Below, piece after piece: positions 7,306 to 15,904 of a stretch of DNA of 37,314 bases (the first letter of the stretch is position 1; each line of letters begins with the position of its first letter). This stretch comes from an uncultured Clostridium sp. Its GTDB lineage: Bacteria > Bacillota > Clostridia > Lachnospirales > Lachnospiraceae. The notes below the pieces were generated by a model, which was not told where the DNA came from, did not search any database, and was given only the letters and a program-made list of their open reading frames with translations. The DNA is taken from positions 1 through 37,314 of the forward strand of contig CANRZB010000041.1 of the NCBI GenBank assembly GCA_947644195.1, read 5' to 3'. Both the position numbers and the translations under genes were made by a program.

Positions 7306-7340
7306 TTTTCTCTATTTAGAGCTTTATAACATAGAGAAAA
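7306..7340. repeat. Perfect 10-bp inverted repeat between tRNA-Asp and tRNA-Val
   Basis: TTTTCTCTAT (7306-7315) and ATAGAGAAAA (7331-7340) are exact reverse complements around a 15-base loop. The left arm starts on the base after the tRNA-Asp discriminator. No T-run follows on the plus strand, so it is not an ordinary terminator for the upstream genes. It may fold in the precursor tRNA. Confidence 0.6.
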
Positions 7341-7373
7341 TGTAATAGTAATAATGGTTTTACTTTATATTCT

Positions 7374-7446
7374 GGGATCTTAGCTCAGCTGGGAGAGCAT
7401 CTGCCTTACAAGCAGAGGGTCACAGGTTCGAGCCCTGTAGGTCCCA
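7374..7446 (+). tRNA. tRNA-Val (TAC)
   Basis: Acceptor GGGATCT pairs with AGGTCCC, anticodon stem TCTGC/GCAGA with loop CTTACAA, anticodon TAC, T arm ACAGG-TTCGAGC-CCTGT. Discriminator A; CCA not encoded. It belongs to the same tRNA cluster. Confidence 0.96.
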
Positions 7447-7504
7447 TTGATGTATCTAATTATCCCATGCAGGGAATGGTGCATCGTAACAAAATATGTT
7501 ATAT

Positions 7505-7590
7505 GCCGCAGTGGCGGAACTGGCAGACGCCCAGGACTTAAAATCCTGTGGGTAGTGATACCCGTACCGGTTCGATTCCGGTCTGCGGCA
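7505..7590 (+). tRNA. tRNA-Leu (TAA), copy 1
   Basis: 86 bases with the long variable arm of class II tRNAs (TGGGTAGTGATACCCGTA). Anticodon loop CTTAAAA gives TAA, for the UUA codon. Acceptor GCCGCAG pairs with CTGCGGC, discriminator A. An identical copy lies at 9042-9127. A terminator follows at 7601. Confidence 0.96.
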
Positions 7591-7600
7591 TTATTTAGGA

Positions 7601-7640
7601 AAAGTTGCAAAACTTTGTAGAAAAGAATTGCAACTTTTTT
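7601..7640 (+). terminator. Rho-independent terminator of the tRNA cluster
   Basis: AAAGTTGCAA (7601-7610) pairs perfectly with TTGCAACTTT (7628-7637), followed by further Ts. It stands 10 bases after tRNA-Leu copy 1 and would end the four-tRNA transcript. Confidence 0.8.
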
Positions 7641-7684
7641 ATTGAAATTAAATAGGAAATTTTCCCATTCGATAATAACATTTT

Positions 7685-8887
7685 GTGAGGACACTCAGTA
7701 ACGCCGGAAGCGAAGTGTTTTGTTTTATGAAATTTTTTCAATCTATTATAGGGGAGTACCTCATACGAGGCTATTTCCTTAATCATTTTTTCTGTGTAGA
7801 TCCTATCTTTTTTTCATGGAATCCAAAGGGATTCCGTGCAGTTTCTGCACTTCGGGCAGCTCAGAAGAAGTGGTCAGGACCTTTGGATGAGGAGAAGATC
7901 AGACAGGTCATTGCGGAAAATAGGAGGATTCAGGATACTGATATTGGAGAATATGCCTATAGCCAGGGGCAGGGGATGATGGGAATTCGGGATTTATTAA
8001 ATTTTTCCTATGCGGAGCGGTTTCGGGAATATGATTATTATTTGGCGGATCAATTGACAGAGGAAGATGCCTCCATGTTTTATCGAAATAGGATTACTTT
8101 GTTGAAGGAATGGTTGTATGGTACTGCTGCAAATATGTATTCAGAGCAGGGGAAACAATACCTCATTGCACAATATGAAAAGATATCTACACCATTTTAT
8201 TACGACTATACTATGGGATGGTCACAATTAATAGAATTTGCGCCTGTCGTGATTATGATTTCCAGCTTGATTCTGGGTTATTTGGTTTCAGGTATTTTTT
8301 CCTGTGAATTTTCCTGGAAAACGGATTCGGTTTTTTACTCTTCAGTCAATGGGAGAAACCAGGCGATTGCAGCCAAAATAAAAACTGGTTTTTGGTTAGT
8401 AACCATTGTTTATTGTCTCGCCATGGCTCTTTATACGGCAATCGTTCTCGGTTATCTCGGCGTGGACGGATGGTATTGTCCGATACAGATCATGTTCTCG
8501 GAGTGGTGCTCTAGTTATAATATTTTGGTTTGGCAGGAATATTTGCTTATCGTGGTAGGAGGATATCTTGGCTTGTTGTTTCTGTCTTTTTTGAGCATGT
8601 GGGTTTCGGCAAAAACCAGATCAGCGGTGCTCGCAGCGCTACTTCCGTTTGTCCTGATTTTTCTGCCGTCTTTCCTGCAAAGTAAGTCACCTCTCATCAA
8701 TCGGATCATTGCACTTCTGCCGGATCAGACTTTGCAGTTTGGTAATGTCCTGACTTCATTGAATTCATATACCATCGGCGGGAAAACCGTTGGGGCAGTA
8801 CCAGTTTTATTGGTGATCTATTCGCTGCTGGTCTTGCTTCTGATTCCATGCATCCAACGGGAATACCGGAAGAAAGAAATTCAGTGA
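7685..8887 (+). CDS. ABC-2 type permease, apparently 5'-truncated
   Basis: The open frame gives up to 400 residues. From about residue 57 it looks like an ABC-2 permease: a long extracytoplasmic segment (LRAAQKKWSGPLDEEKIRQV onward), then five membrane helices beginning QLIEFAPVVIMISSLILGYL and ending VPVLLVIYSLLVLLLIPCI. Family members normally start with a short cytoplasmic segment and a first membrane helix before the external domain; here these are missing, and the first 50 codons do not resemble them. Neither GTG 7685 nor ATG 7727 has a ribosome site. No ATPase partner is adjacent. The gene sits alone between two identical tRNA-Leu genes. It is probably a non-functional remnant, though the rest of the frame is intact. 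Confidence 0.65.
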   Translation: MRTLSNAGSEVFCFMKFFQSIIGEYLIRGYFLNHFFCVDPIFFSWNPKGFRAVSALRAAQKKWSGPLDEEKIRQVIAENRRIQDTDIGEYAYSQGQGMMGIRDLLNFSYAERFREYDYYLADQLTEEDASMFYRNRITLLKEWLYGTAANMYSEQGKQYLIAQYEKISTPFYYDYTMGWSQLIEFAPVVIMISSLILGYLVSGIFSCEFSWKTDSVFYSSVNGRNQAIAAKIKTGFWLVTIVYCLAMALYTAIVLGYLGVDGWYCPIQIMFSEWCSSYNILVWQEYLLIVVGGYLGLLFLSFLSMWVSAKTRSAVLAALLPFVLIFLPSFLQSKSPLINRIIALLPDQTLQFGNVLTSLNSYTIGGKTVGAVPVLLVIYSLLVLLLIPCIQREYRKKEIQ

Positions 8888-8916
8888 TGGGTAAGGGAAG
8901 GTTTAGAAACGCCAGC

Positions 8917-8945
8917 TTGACAGATCTCTGTCCATATGCTATATT
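8917..8945 (+). promoter_or_regulatory. Sigma-A promoter of tRNA-Leu copy 2
   Basis: TTGACA at 8917-8922, 17-base spacer, TATATT at 8940-8945. The -35 box is perfect and the spacing ideal. Transcription would begin near 8952, about 90 bases before the tRNA, giving a leader with two hairpins. Confidence 0.75.
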
Positions 8946-8963
8946 AAACCTTGCTGTGAGGAG

Positions 8964-9025
8964 ATCATGTAATCAGAGAATAGGTACATGATTGTCTAGC
9001 AGGAAGGAACGTATTTTCCTCGCTA
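8964..9025 (+). ncRNA. Structured leader upstream of tRNA-Leu copy 2
   Basis: Two hairpins lie between the promoter and the tRNA. The first has perfect 8-bp arms, ATCATGTA (8964-8971) and TACATGAT (8985-8992). The second pairs TAGCAGGAA (8997-9005) with TTCCTCGCTA (9016-9025), with one bulge. Neither is followed by a T-run. They may act in tRNA processing or make a small RNA; no known family (T-box included) was recognised. Confidence 0.45.
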
Positions 9026-9041
9026 TCTCCAGCAGTGGTAT

Positions 9042-9127
9042 GCCGCAGTGGCGGAACTGGCAGACGCCCAGGACTTAAAATCCTGTGGGTAGTGATACCC
9101 GTACCGGTTCGATTCCGGTCTGCGGCA
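9042..9127 (+). tRNA. tRNA-Leu (TAA), copy 2
   Basis: Identical over all 86 bases to the copy at 7505-7590, including the variable arm; the identity extends three bases upstream (TAT) and ends at the discriminator. Unlike copy 1 it stands alone, with its own promoter and terminator. Confidence 0.96.
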
Positions 9128-9130
9128 CTT

Positions 9131-9159
9131 AAAAACCCTTGGTTTCCAAGGGTTTTTTT
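9131..9159 (+). terminator. Rho-independent terminator after tRNA-Leu copy 2
   Basis: AAACCCTTGG (9133-9142) pairs perfectly with CCAAGGGTTT (9146-9155) around a TTT loop, and the flanking As and Ts extend the stem. A run of seven Ts ends it. It starts three bases after the tRNA. Confidence 0.92.
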
Positions 9160-9277
9160 GTTTTGTCAAAATTCATATTAAAGCGATTATGGAGGGGCAT
9201 ACAGAGGGGGAGCCTACCAAACTTTGTACGAGATAAGTACGGGGCCGTTGTTCTAGACTAGATAGATAGATATTTTC

Positions 9278-9306
9278 TTGAATTAACACTTTATAAGTGT
9301 TAAAAT
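9278..9306 (+). promoter_or_regulatory. Promoter of the chemoreceptor gene with a palindromic operator in its spacer
   Basis: TTGAAT (9278-9283), 17-base spacer and TAAAAT (9301-9306) form a good sigma-A promoter 41 bases before the chemoreceptor ATG. The spacer is filled by a perfect palindrome at 9283-9303: 9-base arms TTAACACTT and AAGTGTTAA around TAT. A repressor bound there would cover both boxes. The regulator is not known. Confidence 0.65.
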
Positions 9307-9346
9307 AACATTATATTTGTAAATGCGCTGTTAAAGGAGAGGGAAG

Positions 9347-10687
9347 ATGAAACGTCAAACACAGAAATCGTTAATTAAAAAAGTAATTGTTATTGTTCTT
9401 TTGCTGTTGTTAGTTTCTTTCGTATCAATGAATGTCATTACGATTGAATTTTTCAAGGCAAAAATGCTTTCGGTAGAGGGAATGGACCGTTCTACTGTAC
9501 AGGATATCGTTTCCGGTTCTGTCGGTATTTTAACCGTGATGGCAGTAGGGGTTTCTGTGTTGTTGATGCTTGTATTGGCCATGATTCTTTATCGCATGAT
9601 TGTGAAACCGGTCAATGTTTTGGGGCACAATATCAAACGGATGTCAGAATATGATTTGACAGCAGATGCTACAAATGATATTGAGAAGTTAAGAAATCGT
9701 CGGGATGAAATCGGAATTTTAAGTAATGGATATGAAACCATGCGCAGGAACATGGTAGCTTTGTTGGGGCAGATCAATACAGTCAGTCATGGTCTGGCAA
9801 ACAATGCGGAGAGTTTGTCAGGATCTTCTGAAAACGTATCCAGCATGGCGGTACAGCTTTCCGTGACCATGGAAGATATTGCGAATGGGGCAACTGCACA
9901 GGCGGACGAGATTACGGAAGGGGATCGCCAGATTATGGGGGTTAGCCAGATGATCCAAATGCTGCAGGAGAATATGGAGGTTATGGGTAATGCTGCTAAA
10001 GAAATGGTTTTGCTTAAGGATTCCAGTCTGAAAGCATTACAGGATGTAGTGGAAAATTCTCGGAAAAATATGGATCATTCTCATAGAGTGCACGAAGTAA
10101 TCGTAGATACCAGTAAACAGACGAAAAATATTCAGGCAGCCAGTATAAAGATCCGGGAAATTGCAGATGAAACCAATATGCTGGCGCTCAATGCTTCGAT
10201 TGAGGCAGCCAGGGCAGGAGAAGCAGGAAAGGGATTTGCTGTTGTGGCTTCTGAGATTGGCAGCTTGGCATCGGCGACCAATGATCTCACGACTACGATT
10301 GAAACCATCATACAGGATCTTGTGACGAAGATGGATACCACGGTAGAAATGATTGCTTCCATGGAAAATGCGATTGCGGATGGAGCAAGCAGTATTGAAG
10401 AGACAGAGGCGCAGTTTGGAAAGATGGCAGATCATTTACAAAATATGCAGAGTATTTGTAATGATCTGGAGGAATCTGCGGGCCAGATGGAGGAAAGCAG
10501 GGGATCCATTGTCTCCATGATTGAGAATTTATCAGCGATATCACAGCAAAACGCTGCCAGTGTGGAGGAAGTGGCAGCAGCTGTGGAGGAACAGACGAAA
10601 TCCATAGAGAATGTATCTGCGGCTAGCCGCCAGGTGGCAGAAAACGCAGAGCAATTAACCGCACAGGTTGACCAATTTGCTGTTTAG
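9347..10687 (+). CDS. Methyl-accepting chemotaxis protein with minimal extracytoplasmic domain
   Basis: 446 residues. Two membrane helices, about 10-30 ([19 protein letters not shown]) and 58-82 ([20 protein letters not shown]), enclose only about 28 residues, too few for a normal ligand-binding domain. A HAMP linker follows ([20 protein letters not shown]), then the long coiled-coil signalling domain. The hairpin tip that contacts CheA and CheW is near residues 271-303: [20 protein letters not shown] and [11 protein letters not shown]. Such receptors sense through the membrane or cytoplasm, or through partner proteins. The start follows AAAGGAGAGGG. No che or flagellar genes are in the window. 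The gene is transcribed alone from the promoter at 9278. Confidence 0.93.
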   Translation: MKRQTQKSLIKKVIVIVLLLLLVSFVSMNVITIEFFKAKMLSVEGMDRSTVQDIVSGSVGILTVMAVGVSVLLMLVLAMILYRMIVKPVNVLGHNIKRMSEYDLTADATNDIEKLRNRRDEIGILSNGYETMRRNMVALLGQINTVSHGLANNAESLSGSSENVSSMAVQLSVTMEDIANGATAQADEITEGDRQIMGVSQMIQMLQENMEVMGNAAKEMVLLKDSSLKALQDVVENSRKNMDHSHRVHEVIVDTSKQTKNIQAASIKIREIADETNMLALNASIEAARAGEAGKGFAVVASEIGSLASATNDLTTTIETIIQDLVTKMDTTVEMIASMENAIADGASSIEETEAQFGKMADHLQNMQSICNDLEESAGQMEESRGSIVSMIENLSAISQQNAASVEEVAAAVEEQTKSIENVSAASRQVAENAEQLTAQVDQFAV

Positions 10688-10800
10688 CCAGATAGACCAA
10701 AGAGTTTCCATGTGTGAAACGAAAATTTAACCAAGGATGCTGTCCTAGTACAGCAAATATGAAGTATTCGTTATACTAATTTGGTATATGGGGAAAAGTG

Positions 10801-12006
10801 TTATTTTTGGTTAGGGACGTTTTTTCTGTCCGGGCCAGTTTCTTTTGTGCGGGGACGTTTTGGTGGTTTTGGTCCCAGGTACTGGTAAAAGTGGGTTTTC
10901 ATCATACCATTATATATTTTACGGTTCTTGGCTGCTTTGCTTCCAATAAACCGCTCTGCCTGCTCGTAGGCTGTAATAAGATACATAGACCAGCTGTCCA
11001 GGCGGCGGTAGGCTTCGCCGATTTCACGATAGAGAACAGGCATATCTTCTTCCGTATCCAGGCGTTGCCCATAGGGTGGATTCGTGATAAGGAATCCGTA
11101 TTTCTTGCGGTGGCTTAATTCCTGGATGGATCTTTGCTGGAAATGAATTAGATGGCTTACCTCAGCCAGAGCAGCATTTTCCATGGCAGCAGCAATCGCT
11201 TTATGGCTGATATCATACCCCTGGATATCCATGGTAAGATCACGTCGGATACGGCTTTCTGCCTCGTCAATAGTCTCGTACCAGTGCTTTTTTGGAATGA
11301 GATGTGGCCAGTTTTCTGCGGTAAAACTGCGGTTCATGCCGGGGGCAATATCTGCACCAATCATGGCAGCTTCGATGGGAAAGGTGCCACTTCCGCAAAA
11401 AGGGTCTACCAGAATTCGATCTTGTTTCCAGGGAGTTAAAAGAATCAGGGCAGAAGCCAGAGTTTCTGTGATCGGTGCCTTGACGGTAGCCTTCCGATAT
11501 CCACGTTTATGCAGAGAATCCCCAGAGGTATCCAGCCCAATGACAACTTCGTCTTTCATCATAGTGACACGAATGGGAAAAGGGGATCCGTCCTCAGGAA
11601 ACCAGTCGGTATGATAATGGGTTTTCATACGTTCCACCATTGCTTTTTTCATAATCGACTGGATATCGGTAGGACTGAAAAGTTTACTCTTGACAGAAGT
11701 GGCTTTGGTAACCCAGAACTTGCCGTTTTCAGGAATCCATCTCTCCCATGGTAATGCTTTGGTTCCCTCGAATAATTCATCAAAAGTAGTTGCGTGGAAA
11801 CTGCCGATTTTAATCAGGATGCGTTCCGTGGTACGCAAAAAAATATTGGCACGGCAAATGGCAGCGGCATCTCCGGCAAAGGTTACTTTGCCGTCTTCTA
11901 CTTGGAGGATATCATATCCCAGATTCGAAATTTCTCTTTTTAATACAGCTTCCAGACCAAAATGGCAAGGGGCGATCAGTTCAAATTTATCCATGCTTGT
12001 ATTCAT
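10801..12006 (-). CDS. THUMP-domain class I RNA methyltransferase (RlmL/YpsC-like)
   Basis: 401 residues on the minus strand. The N-terminal ferredoxin-like and THUMP region (about 1-160) binds RNA; FELIAPCHFGLEAVLKREI is the typical opening. The C-terminal Rossmann domain has the SAM-binding motif ILVDPFCGSGTFPIEAA near residue 200 and the catalytic motif TNPPYGQRL near 305, typical of N2-guanine methyltransferases. E. coli RlmL makes m2G2445 in 23S rRNA; Firmicute members such as YpsC are shorter single-domain relatives, as here. The basic tail KPPKRPRTKETGPDRKNVPN is unusual but common in loosely conserved ends. AAAGGAG precedes the ATG at 12006. It converges with the chemoreceptor gene. 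Confidence 0.9.
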   Translation of the reverse strand: MNTSMDKFELIAPCHFGLEAVLKREISNLGYDILQVEDGKVTFAGDAAAICRANIFLRTTERILIKIGSFHATTFDELFEGTKALPWERWIPENGKFWVTKATSVKSKLFSPTDIQSIMKKAMVERMKTHYHTDWFPEDGSPFPIRVTMMKDEVVIGLDTSGDSLHKRGYRKATVKAPITETLASALILLTPWKQDRILVDPFCGSGTFPIEAAMIGADIAPGMNRSFTAENWPHLIPKKHWYETIDEAESRIRRDLTMDIQGYDISHKAIAAAMENAALAEVSHLIHFQQRSIQELSHRKKYGFLITNPPYGQRLDTEEDMPVLYREIGEAYRRLDSWSMYLITAYEQAERFIGSKAAKNRKIYNGMMKTHFYQYLGPKPPKRPRTKETGPDRKNVPNQK

Positions 12007-12124
12007 ATTTAGCGGCTCCTTTCACAGACCCAAGTGTTATCTTTATATTTGCAATGAAAATAGTGTTTTTATCATCCTAACCATTATAGGGAATTGGACT
12101 TCAAAAAGCAATCGGAAATAGTTC

Positions 12125-12152
12125 TTGCAACTTCGAATCTCTATGCTATACT
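12125..12152 (+). promoter_or_regulatory. Promoter of the ABC exporter operon
   Basis: TTGCAA (12125-12130), 16-base spacer, TATACT (12147-12152). It lies about 120 bases before the preferred start of the first exporter gene and points at the operon. Confidence 0.6.
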
Positions 12153-12271
12153 ATATTTTTAGGGAAATAGGGAAGTATATGATTACTACGGTTATTACAT
12201 ATTGTGGGAACCATAGGAGTTATCCTGATAAGTTCTATCATTGCATGGAAGAAATAGAGAGGATTGGAACA

Positions 12272-14101
12272 GTGACAAAATTATTTCGTTATTTATCAGA
12301 TTATAAAAAGGAATGTGTCTTAGGCCCCCTATTTAAATTACTAGAGGCAGGATTTGACCTGATTGTTCCATTGGTTATGGCGGCAATCATAGATATCGGG
12401 ATTGCCAATCGAGATACCGCGTATATTCTTAAACTTGGCGGGGTGTTGATACTGTTAGCCATGATCGGACTGACCTGTTCCATTACCGCACAGTATTTTG
12501 CGGCAAAAGCAGCGGTTGGTTTTTCTGCAAAATTACGTCATGCTCTGTTTGCGCATATTGAAAATTTGTCGTTTCGTGAAATGGATCAGATTGGTACTTC
12601 TACCATGATTACCCGTATGACCAGTGATATTAACCAAATTCAGTCCGGGGTAAATATGGCGCTTCGTTTGTTTCTGCGTTCACCATTTATTGTGTTTGGG
12701 TCCATGATTCTGGCATTTACGATTGATTTCAAAGTGGCATTGATTTTCGTGGTTGTGATACCATTATTGGCTTTGGTGGTATTTGGCATTATGTTGATTA
12801 GCATGCCTCTGTACCGTCGGGTACAGGGAGCATTGGATCAGGTATTAGATCGGGTTCGCCAGAATCTGACCGGAGTTCGGGTGATCCGTGCATTTCATCT
12901 GGAAGAATCAGAAAAAACTCGTTTTACGGAAGATAATGCGGAACTGACAAGATTGCAGTTATTTGTTGGCCGGATTGCCTCTTTAACTAATCCGGTAACG
13001 TACATTATGATCAATGTGGCGCTCGTTGTACTTCTGTGGACCGGGGCGGTTCAGATTGACGGAGGTTTTCTGAAACAGGGTGAGGTAGTAGCTCTGGTAA
13101 ACTATATGTCACAGATTTTGGTGGAGTTAATCAAGCTTGCGAATACGATTGTCCTGACCACCAAAGCAGTGGCTTGTGGCAGACGGGTACAGAATGTATT
13201 TGAAATGACGTCTTCTCTGGAACAATTACCAATAGAAGCAAGAGAGGATGTAGCACCGGGACAGGGAGTGCAAGATGAGAAAGGACAGAATCACATGGAA
13301 GCTCCTGGGAAGCAGCTTGAGGAAACAACAGAATTTCAGGGAGAGCGTATGCCGAGGGTAGCGTTTGATCACGTAACCATGTCCTATCAAAATGGGGGAG
13401 ATCCGGCACTGGAGAACGTTGATTTTCAAGCAGAAGCGGGACAGACAATCGGTATTATTGGTGGAACCGGTTCTGGTAAGTCTACGTTGGTTCATTTAAT
13501 TCCCCGCTTTTATGATGTGACGGAGGGATCTGTCCGTATTGATGGACAGGATGTCAGGGAAATACCGTTAGAACAATTAAGAAATCGGATTGGCATTGTG
13601 CTGCAGAAAGCAATGCTGTTTCATGGGACGATTCGCGAAAATATTTTATGGGGAAATGAGGATGCCAGTGAGGAGGAAATCAAACAGGCGTTAAACGATG
13701 CGCAGGCATGGGAGTTTGTACAGGAAAAAGAACATGGTATTGATTCAGAGGTGGAGCAGGGCGGAAGGAATCTGTCTGGAGGACAGAAACAGAGATTGAC
13801 GATTGCCAGGGCTTTGGTTCGGCGTCCCGAGATTTTGATTCTGGATGATAGTATGTCAGCATTGGATTTTGCAACGGATGCGAAGTTGCGGAAAGCGATA
13901 CGTGCTCTTCCCTATCAACCCACCGTTTTTTTGGTCTCACAGCGAACCTCATCTATTCAGTACGCAGATCAGATTATTGTTCTGGAGGATGGCGAGGTAG
14001 CCGGTATCGGGACGCATGAGGAGCTGTTGCAGAATTGTGACGTCTATCAGGAAATTCATTTTTCCCAGTTTCAGAACCAGCAGACAGGAAAGGGGGCGTG
14101 A
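12272..14101 (+). CDS. Heterodimeric ABC exporter, subunit with degenerate ATP site (BmrC/YheI-like)
   Basis: Membrane domain with six helices (first near residue 15, LGPLFKLLEAGFDLIVPLVM) fused to an ATPase domain from about residue 360. Walker A GGTGSGKST (~393), signature LSGGQKQ, Walker B LILDDSMSALD (~520) with Asp in place of the catalytic Glu, and VSQRTSS with Gln in place of the H-loop His. These losses mark the non-hydrolysing site of heterodimeric exporters such as BmrCD and TM287/288. The frame is open upstream to 12125; GTG 12272 (VTKLFRYLSDYKKE) gives the family N-terminus and follows GAGAGGA, whereas ATG 12179 would add 31 unusual residues. An insert rich in Gln and Glu (about 315-355) separates the two domains. 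The partner gene starts three bases after this stop. Confidence 0.9.
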   Translation: MTKLFRYLSDYKKECVLGPLFKLLEAGFDLIVPLVMAAIIDIGIANRDTAYILKLGGVLILLAMIGLTCSITAQYFAAKAAVGFSAKLRHALFAHIENLSFREMDQIGTSTMITRMTSDINQIQSGVNMALRLFLRSPFIVFGSMILAFTIDFKVALIFVVVIPLLALVVFGIMLISMPLYRRVQGALDQVLDRVRQNLTGVRVIRAFHLEESEKTRFTEDNAELTRLQLFVGRIASLTNPVTYIMINVALVVLLWTGAVQIDGGFLKQGEVVALVNYMSQILVELIKLANTIVLTTKAVACGRRVQNVFEMTSSLEQLPIEAREDVAPGQGVQDEKGQNHMEAPGKQLEETTEFQGERMPRVAFDHVTMSYQNGGDPALENVDFQAEAGQTIGIIGGTGSGKSTLVHLIPRFYDVTEGSVRIDGQDVREIPLEQLRNRIGIVLQKAMLFHGTIRENILWGNEDASEEEIKQALNDAQAWEFVQEKEHGIDSEVEQGGRNLSGGQKQRLTIARALVRRPEILILDDSMSALDFATDAKLRKAIRALPYQPTVFLVSQRTSSIQYADQIIVLEDGEVAGIGTHEELLQNCDVYQEIHFSQFQNQQTGKGA

Positions 14102-14104
14102 TCC

Positions 14105-15874
14105 ATGGCAAAGCAGAGGAAGAAAGAGAATAAACAAAGCCAGAAGGAAACGATGCTCCGGGTACTGCGATATATCCGCAGACACGCTGTGCTGGTTGCG
14201 CTTTCTATTATTTTTGCAGCGATATCGGTCGTTACAACGCTCTATCTACCGATTCTGACCGGAAAAGCAATTGATGAAATGGTGGGAGCTGGATGTGTCA
14301 ATTTTGCGGTTCTGCGTCCGCTGTTGATTCAGATGCTGTTATTCCTTGGAACAACCGGGCTATCCCAGTGGATGATGAATGTCTGCAACAACCGGATTAC
14401 TTATTTAGTGATGCAGGACATTCGTCGAGATGCCTTTGAGAGGATTGAGATATTACCACTTGGTTATCTGGATGTCCATCCCTCCGGGGATATTGTCAGC
14501 CGTGTCATTGCCGATGTGGATCAGTTTGCCGATGGACTGTTGCTGGGGTTCACACAGGCATTTACTGGAGGATTAACGATTCTAGGGACACTGCTTTTCA
14601 TGTTGCGCACCAATGTCTGGATTACCCTGGTTGTGGTTCTGGTTACGCCATTATCTTTCTTTGTGGCAGGGTTCATAGCGAAAAAGACCTACCGTATGTT
14701 TCAGTTGCAGTCGGAGACTCGTGGAGAACAGACGGCACTCATTGATGAAATGATTGGCGGCCAGCGGGTGGTGCAGGCTTATGGGCATGAGGAGGAGGCT
14801 TTGGAGCGGTTTGATGAGATTAATAATCGGTTGCAAAAATATTCTCTGCGTGCCACCTTCTTTTCGTCGACTACCAATCCGGCAACCCGTTTTGTCAATA
14901 ATCTGGTTTATGCAGGAGTGGGGATCGTGGGAGCTTTGTTTGCATTGACCGGTAGATTGAGTGTCGGGCAGCTATCCTGTTTCCTGAGCTATGCCAATCA
15001 GTATACCAAACCGTTTAATGAAATCTCCGGCGTGATAACGGAATTGCAAAATGCCATTGCCTGTGCTGCCAGAGTTTTTGCATTGATAGAAGAGGAACCG
15101 CAGGTGCCGGAAGCGGAAGATGCCGTGACGCCGGAACAGGTGCAAGGCGAGGTTGTGATAGAGGATGTGACGTTTTCCTATGTGGAGGATCGTCCGTTGA
15201 TCCGCCATCTGAACCTGCATGTGAAACCGGGCCAGCGTGTGGCAATTGTGGGGCCGACGGGTTGTGGCAAGACGACATTGATCAATCTGCTGATGCGATT
15301 TTATGATGTGAAAGAGGGACGAATCCTGGTGGATGGAGTAGATATCAGGCAGATGACCAGAGGGGGGCTTCGCACTGCATTTGGCATGGTCCTGCAGGAA
15401 ACTTGGATCCGAACCGGTACGATATATGAAAATATTACATTGGGAAAAACGAACGTTACCAAAGAGGAAGTGATTGCGGCTGCGAAGGCAACCCATGCGC
15501 ATAGTTTCATCCGCCGGCTTCCTCAAGGGTATGATACGGTTATTCGGGAAGACAGCGATCATCTCTCCCAGGGACAGAAACAGCTCTTGTGTATTACCCG
15601 TATTATGCTGTCCAAACCATCCATGCTCATCCTCGACGAGGCGACTTCTTCGATAGATACCCGTACCGAGATACGGATTCAAAGGGCATTTGCAAAATTG
15701 ATGGAGGGGCGTACCAGTTTTATTGTGGCACATCGCCTTTCAACGATTCGCAATGCGGATATTATTCTGGTTATGAAAGATGGAGATATTATTGAACAGG
15801 GAAATCATGACAGTTTGATGCAGGCAGACGGTTTCTATGCAAAATTGTATAACAGTCAGTACGCCAGTATATAA
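14105..15874 (+). CDS. Heterodimeric ABC exporter, catalytic subunit (BmrD/YheH-like)
   Basis: 589 residues: six membrane helices, then an ATPase domain from about residue 350. Walker A GPTGCGKTT (~382), Walker B MLILDEATSSID with the catalytic Glu (~506), and H-loop VAHRLST (~540) are intact, but the signature reads LSQGQ instead of LSGGQ. With the partner this makes one competent ATP site (this Walker A/B/H plus the partner's LSGGQ) and one degenerate site. Such pairs export drugs, lipids or peptides; the cargo is unknown. The gene starts at an ATG three bases after the first subunit's stop, with AAAGGGGG upstream, so translation is coupled. The HAD phosphatase gene follows 30 bases later. 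Confidence 0.92.
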   Translation: MAKQRKKENKQSQKETMLRVLRYIRRHAVLVALSIIFAAISVVTTLYLPILTGKAIDEMVGAGCVNFAVLRPLLIQMLLFLGTTGLSQWMMNVCNNRITYLVMQDIRRDAFERIEILPLGYLDVHPSGDIVSRVIADVDQFADGLLLGFTQAFTGGLTILGTLLFMLRTNVWITLVVVLVTPLSFFVAGFIAKKTYRMFQLQSETRGEQTALIDEMIGGQRVVQAYGHEEEALERFDEINNRLQKYSLRATFFSSTTNPATRFVNNLVYAGVGIVGALFALTGRLSVGQLSCFLSYANQYTKPFNEISGVITELQNAIACAARVFALIEEEPQVPEAEDAVTPEQVQGEVVIEDVTFSYVEDRPLIRHLNLHVKPGQRVAIVGPTGCGKTTLINLLMRFYDVKEGRILVDGVDIRQMTRGGLRTAFGMVLQETWIRTGTIYENITLGKTNVTKEEVIAAAKATHAHSFIRRLPQGYDTVIREDSDHLSQGQKQLLCITRIMLSKPSMLILDEATSSIDTRTEIRIQRAFAKLMEGRTSFIVAHRLSTIRNADIILVMKDGDIIEQGNHDSLMQADGFYAKLYNSQYASI

Positions 15875-15904
15875 ACAAATGAAATATGATGGGGGCATAA
15901 TACG

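Noticed and set aside
9241-9275. GATAGATAGATA short tandem repeat upstream of the chemoreceptor promoter
   Set aside because: Only about three units; not enough to suggest slippage control.
9165-9277. Possible c-di-GMP riboswitch ahead of the chemoreceptor gene
   Set aside because: The region lies upstream of the assigned promoter and lacks the conserved GEMM core sequences.
13131-15733. Long antisense frames opposite the ABC exporter genes
   Set aside because: They are shadows of strong coding genes with intact ABC motifs in the sense frame.
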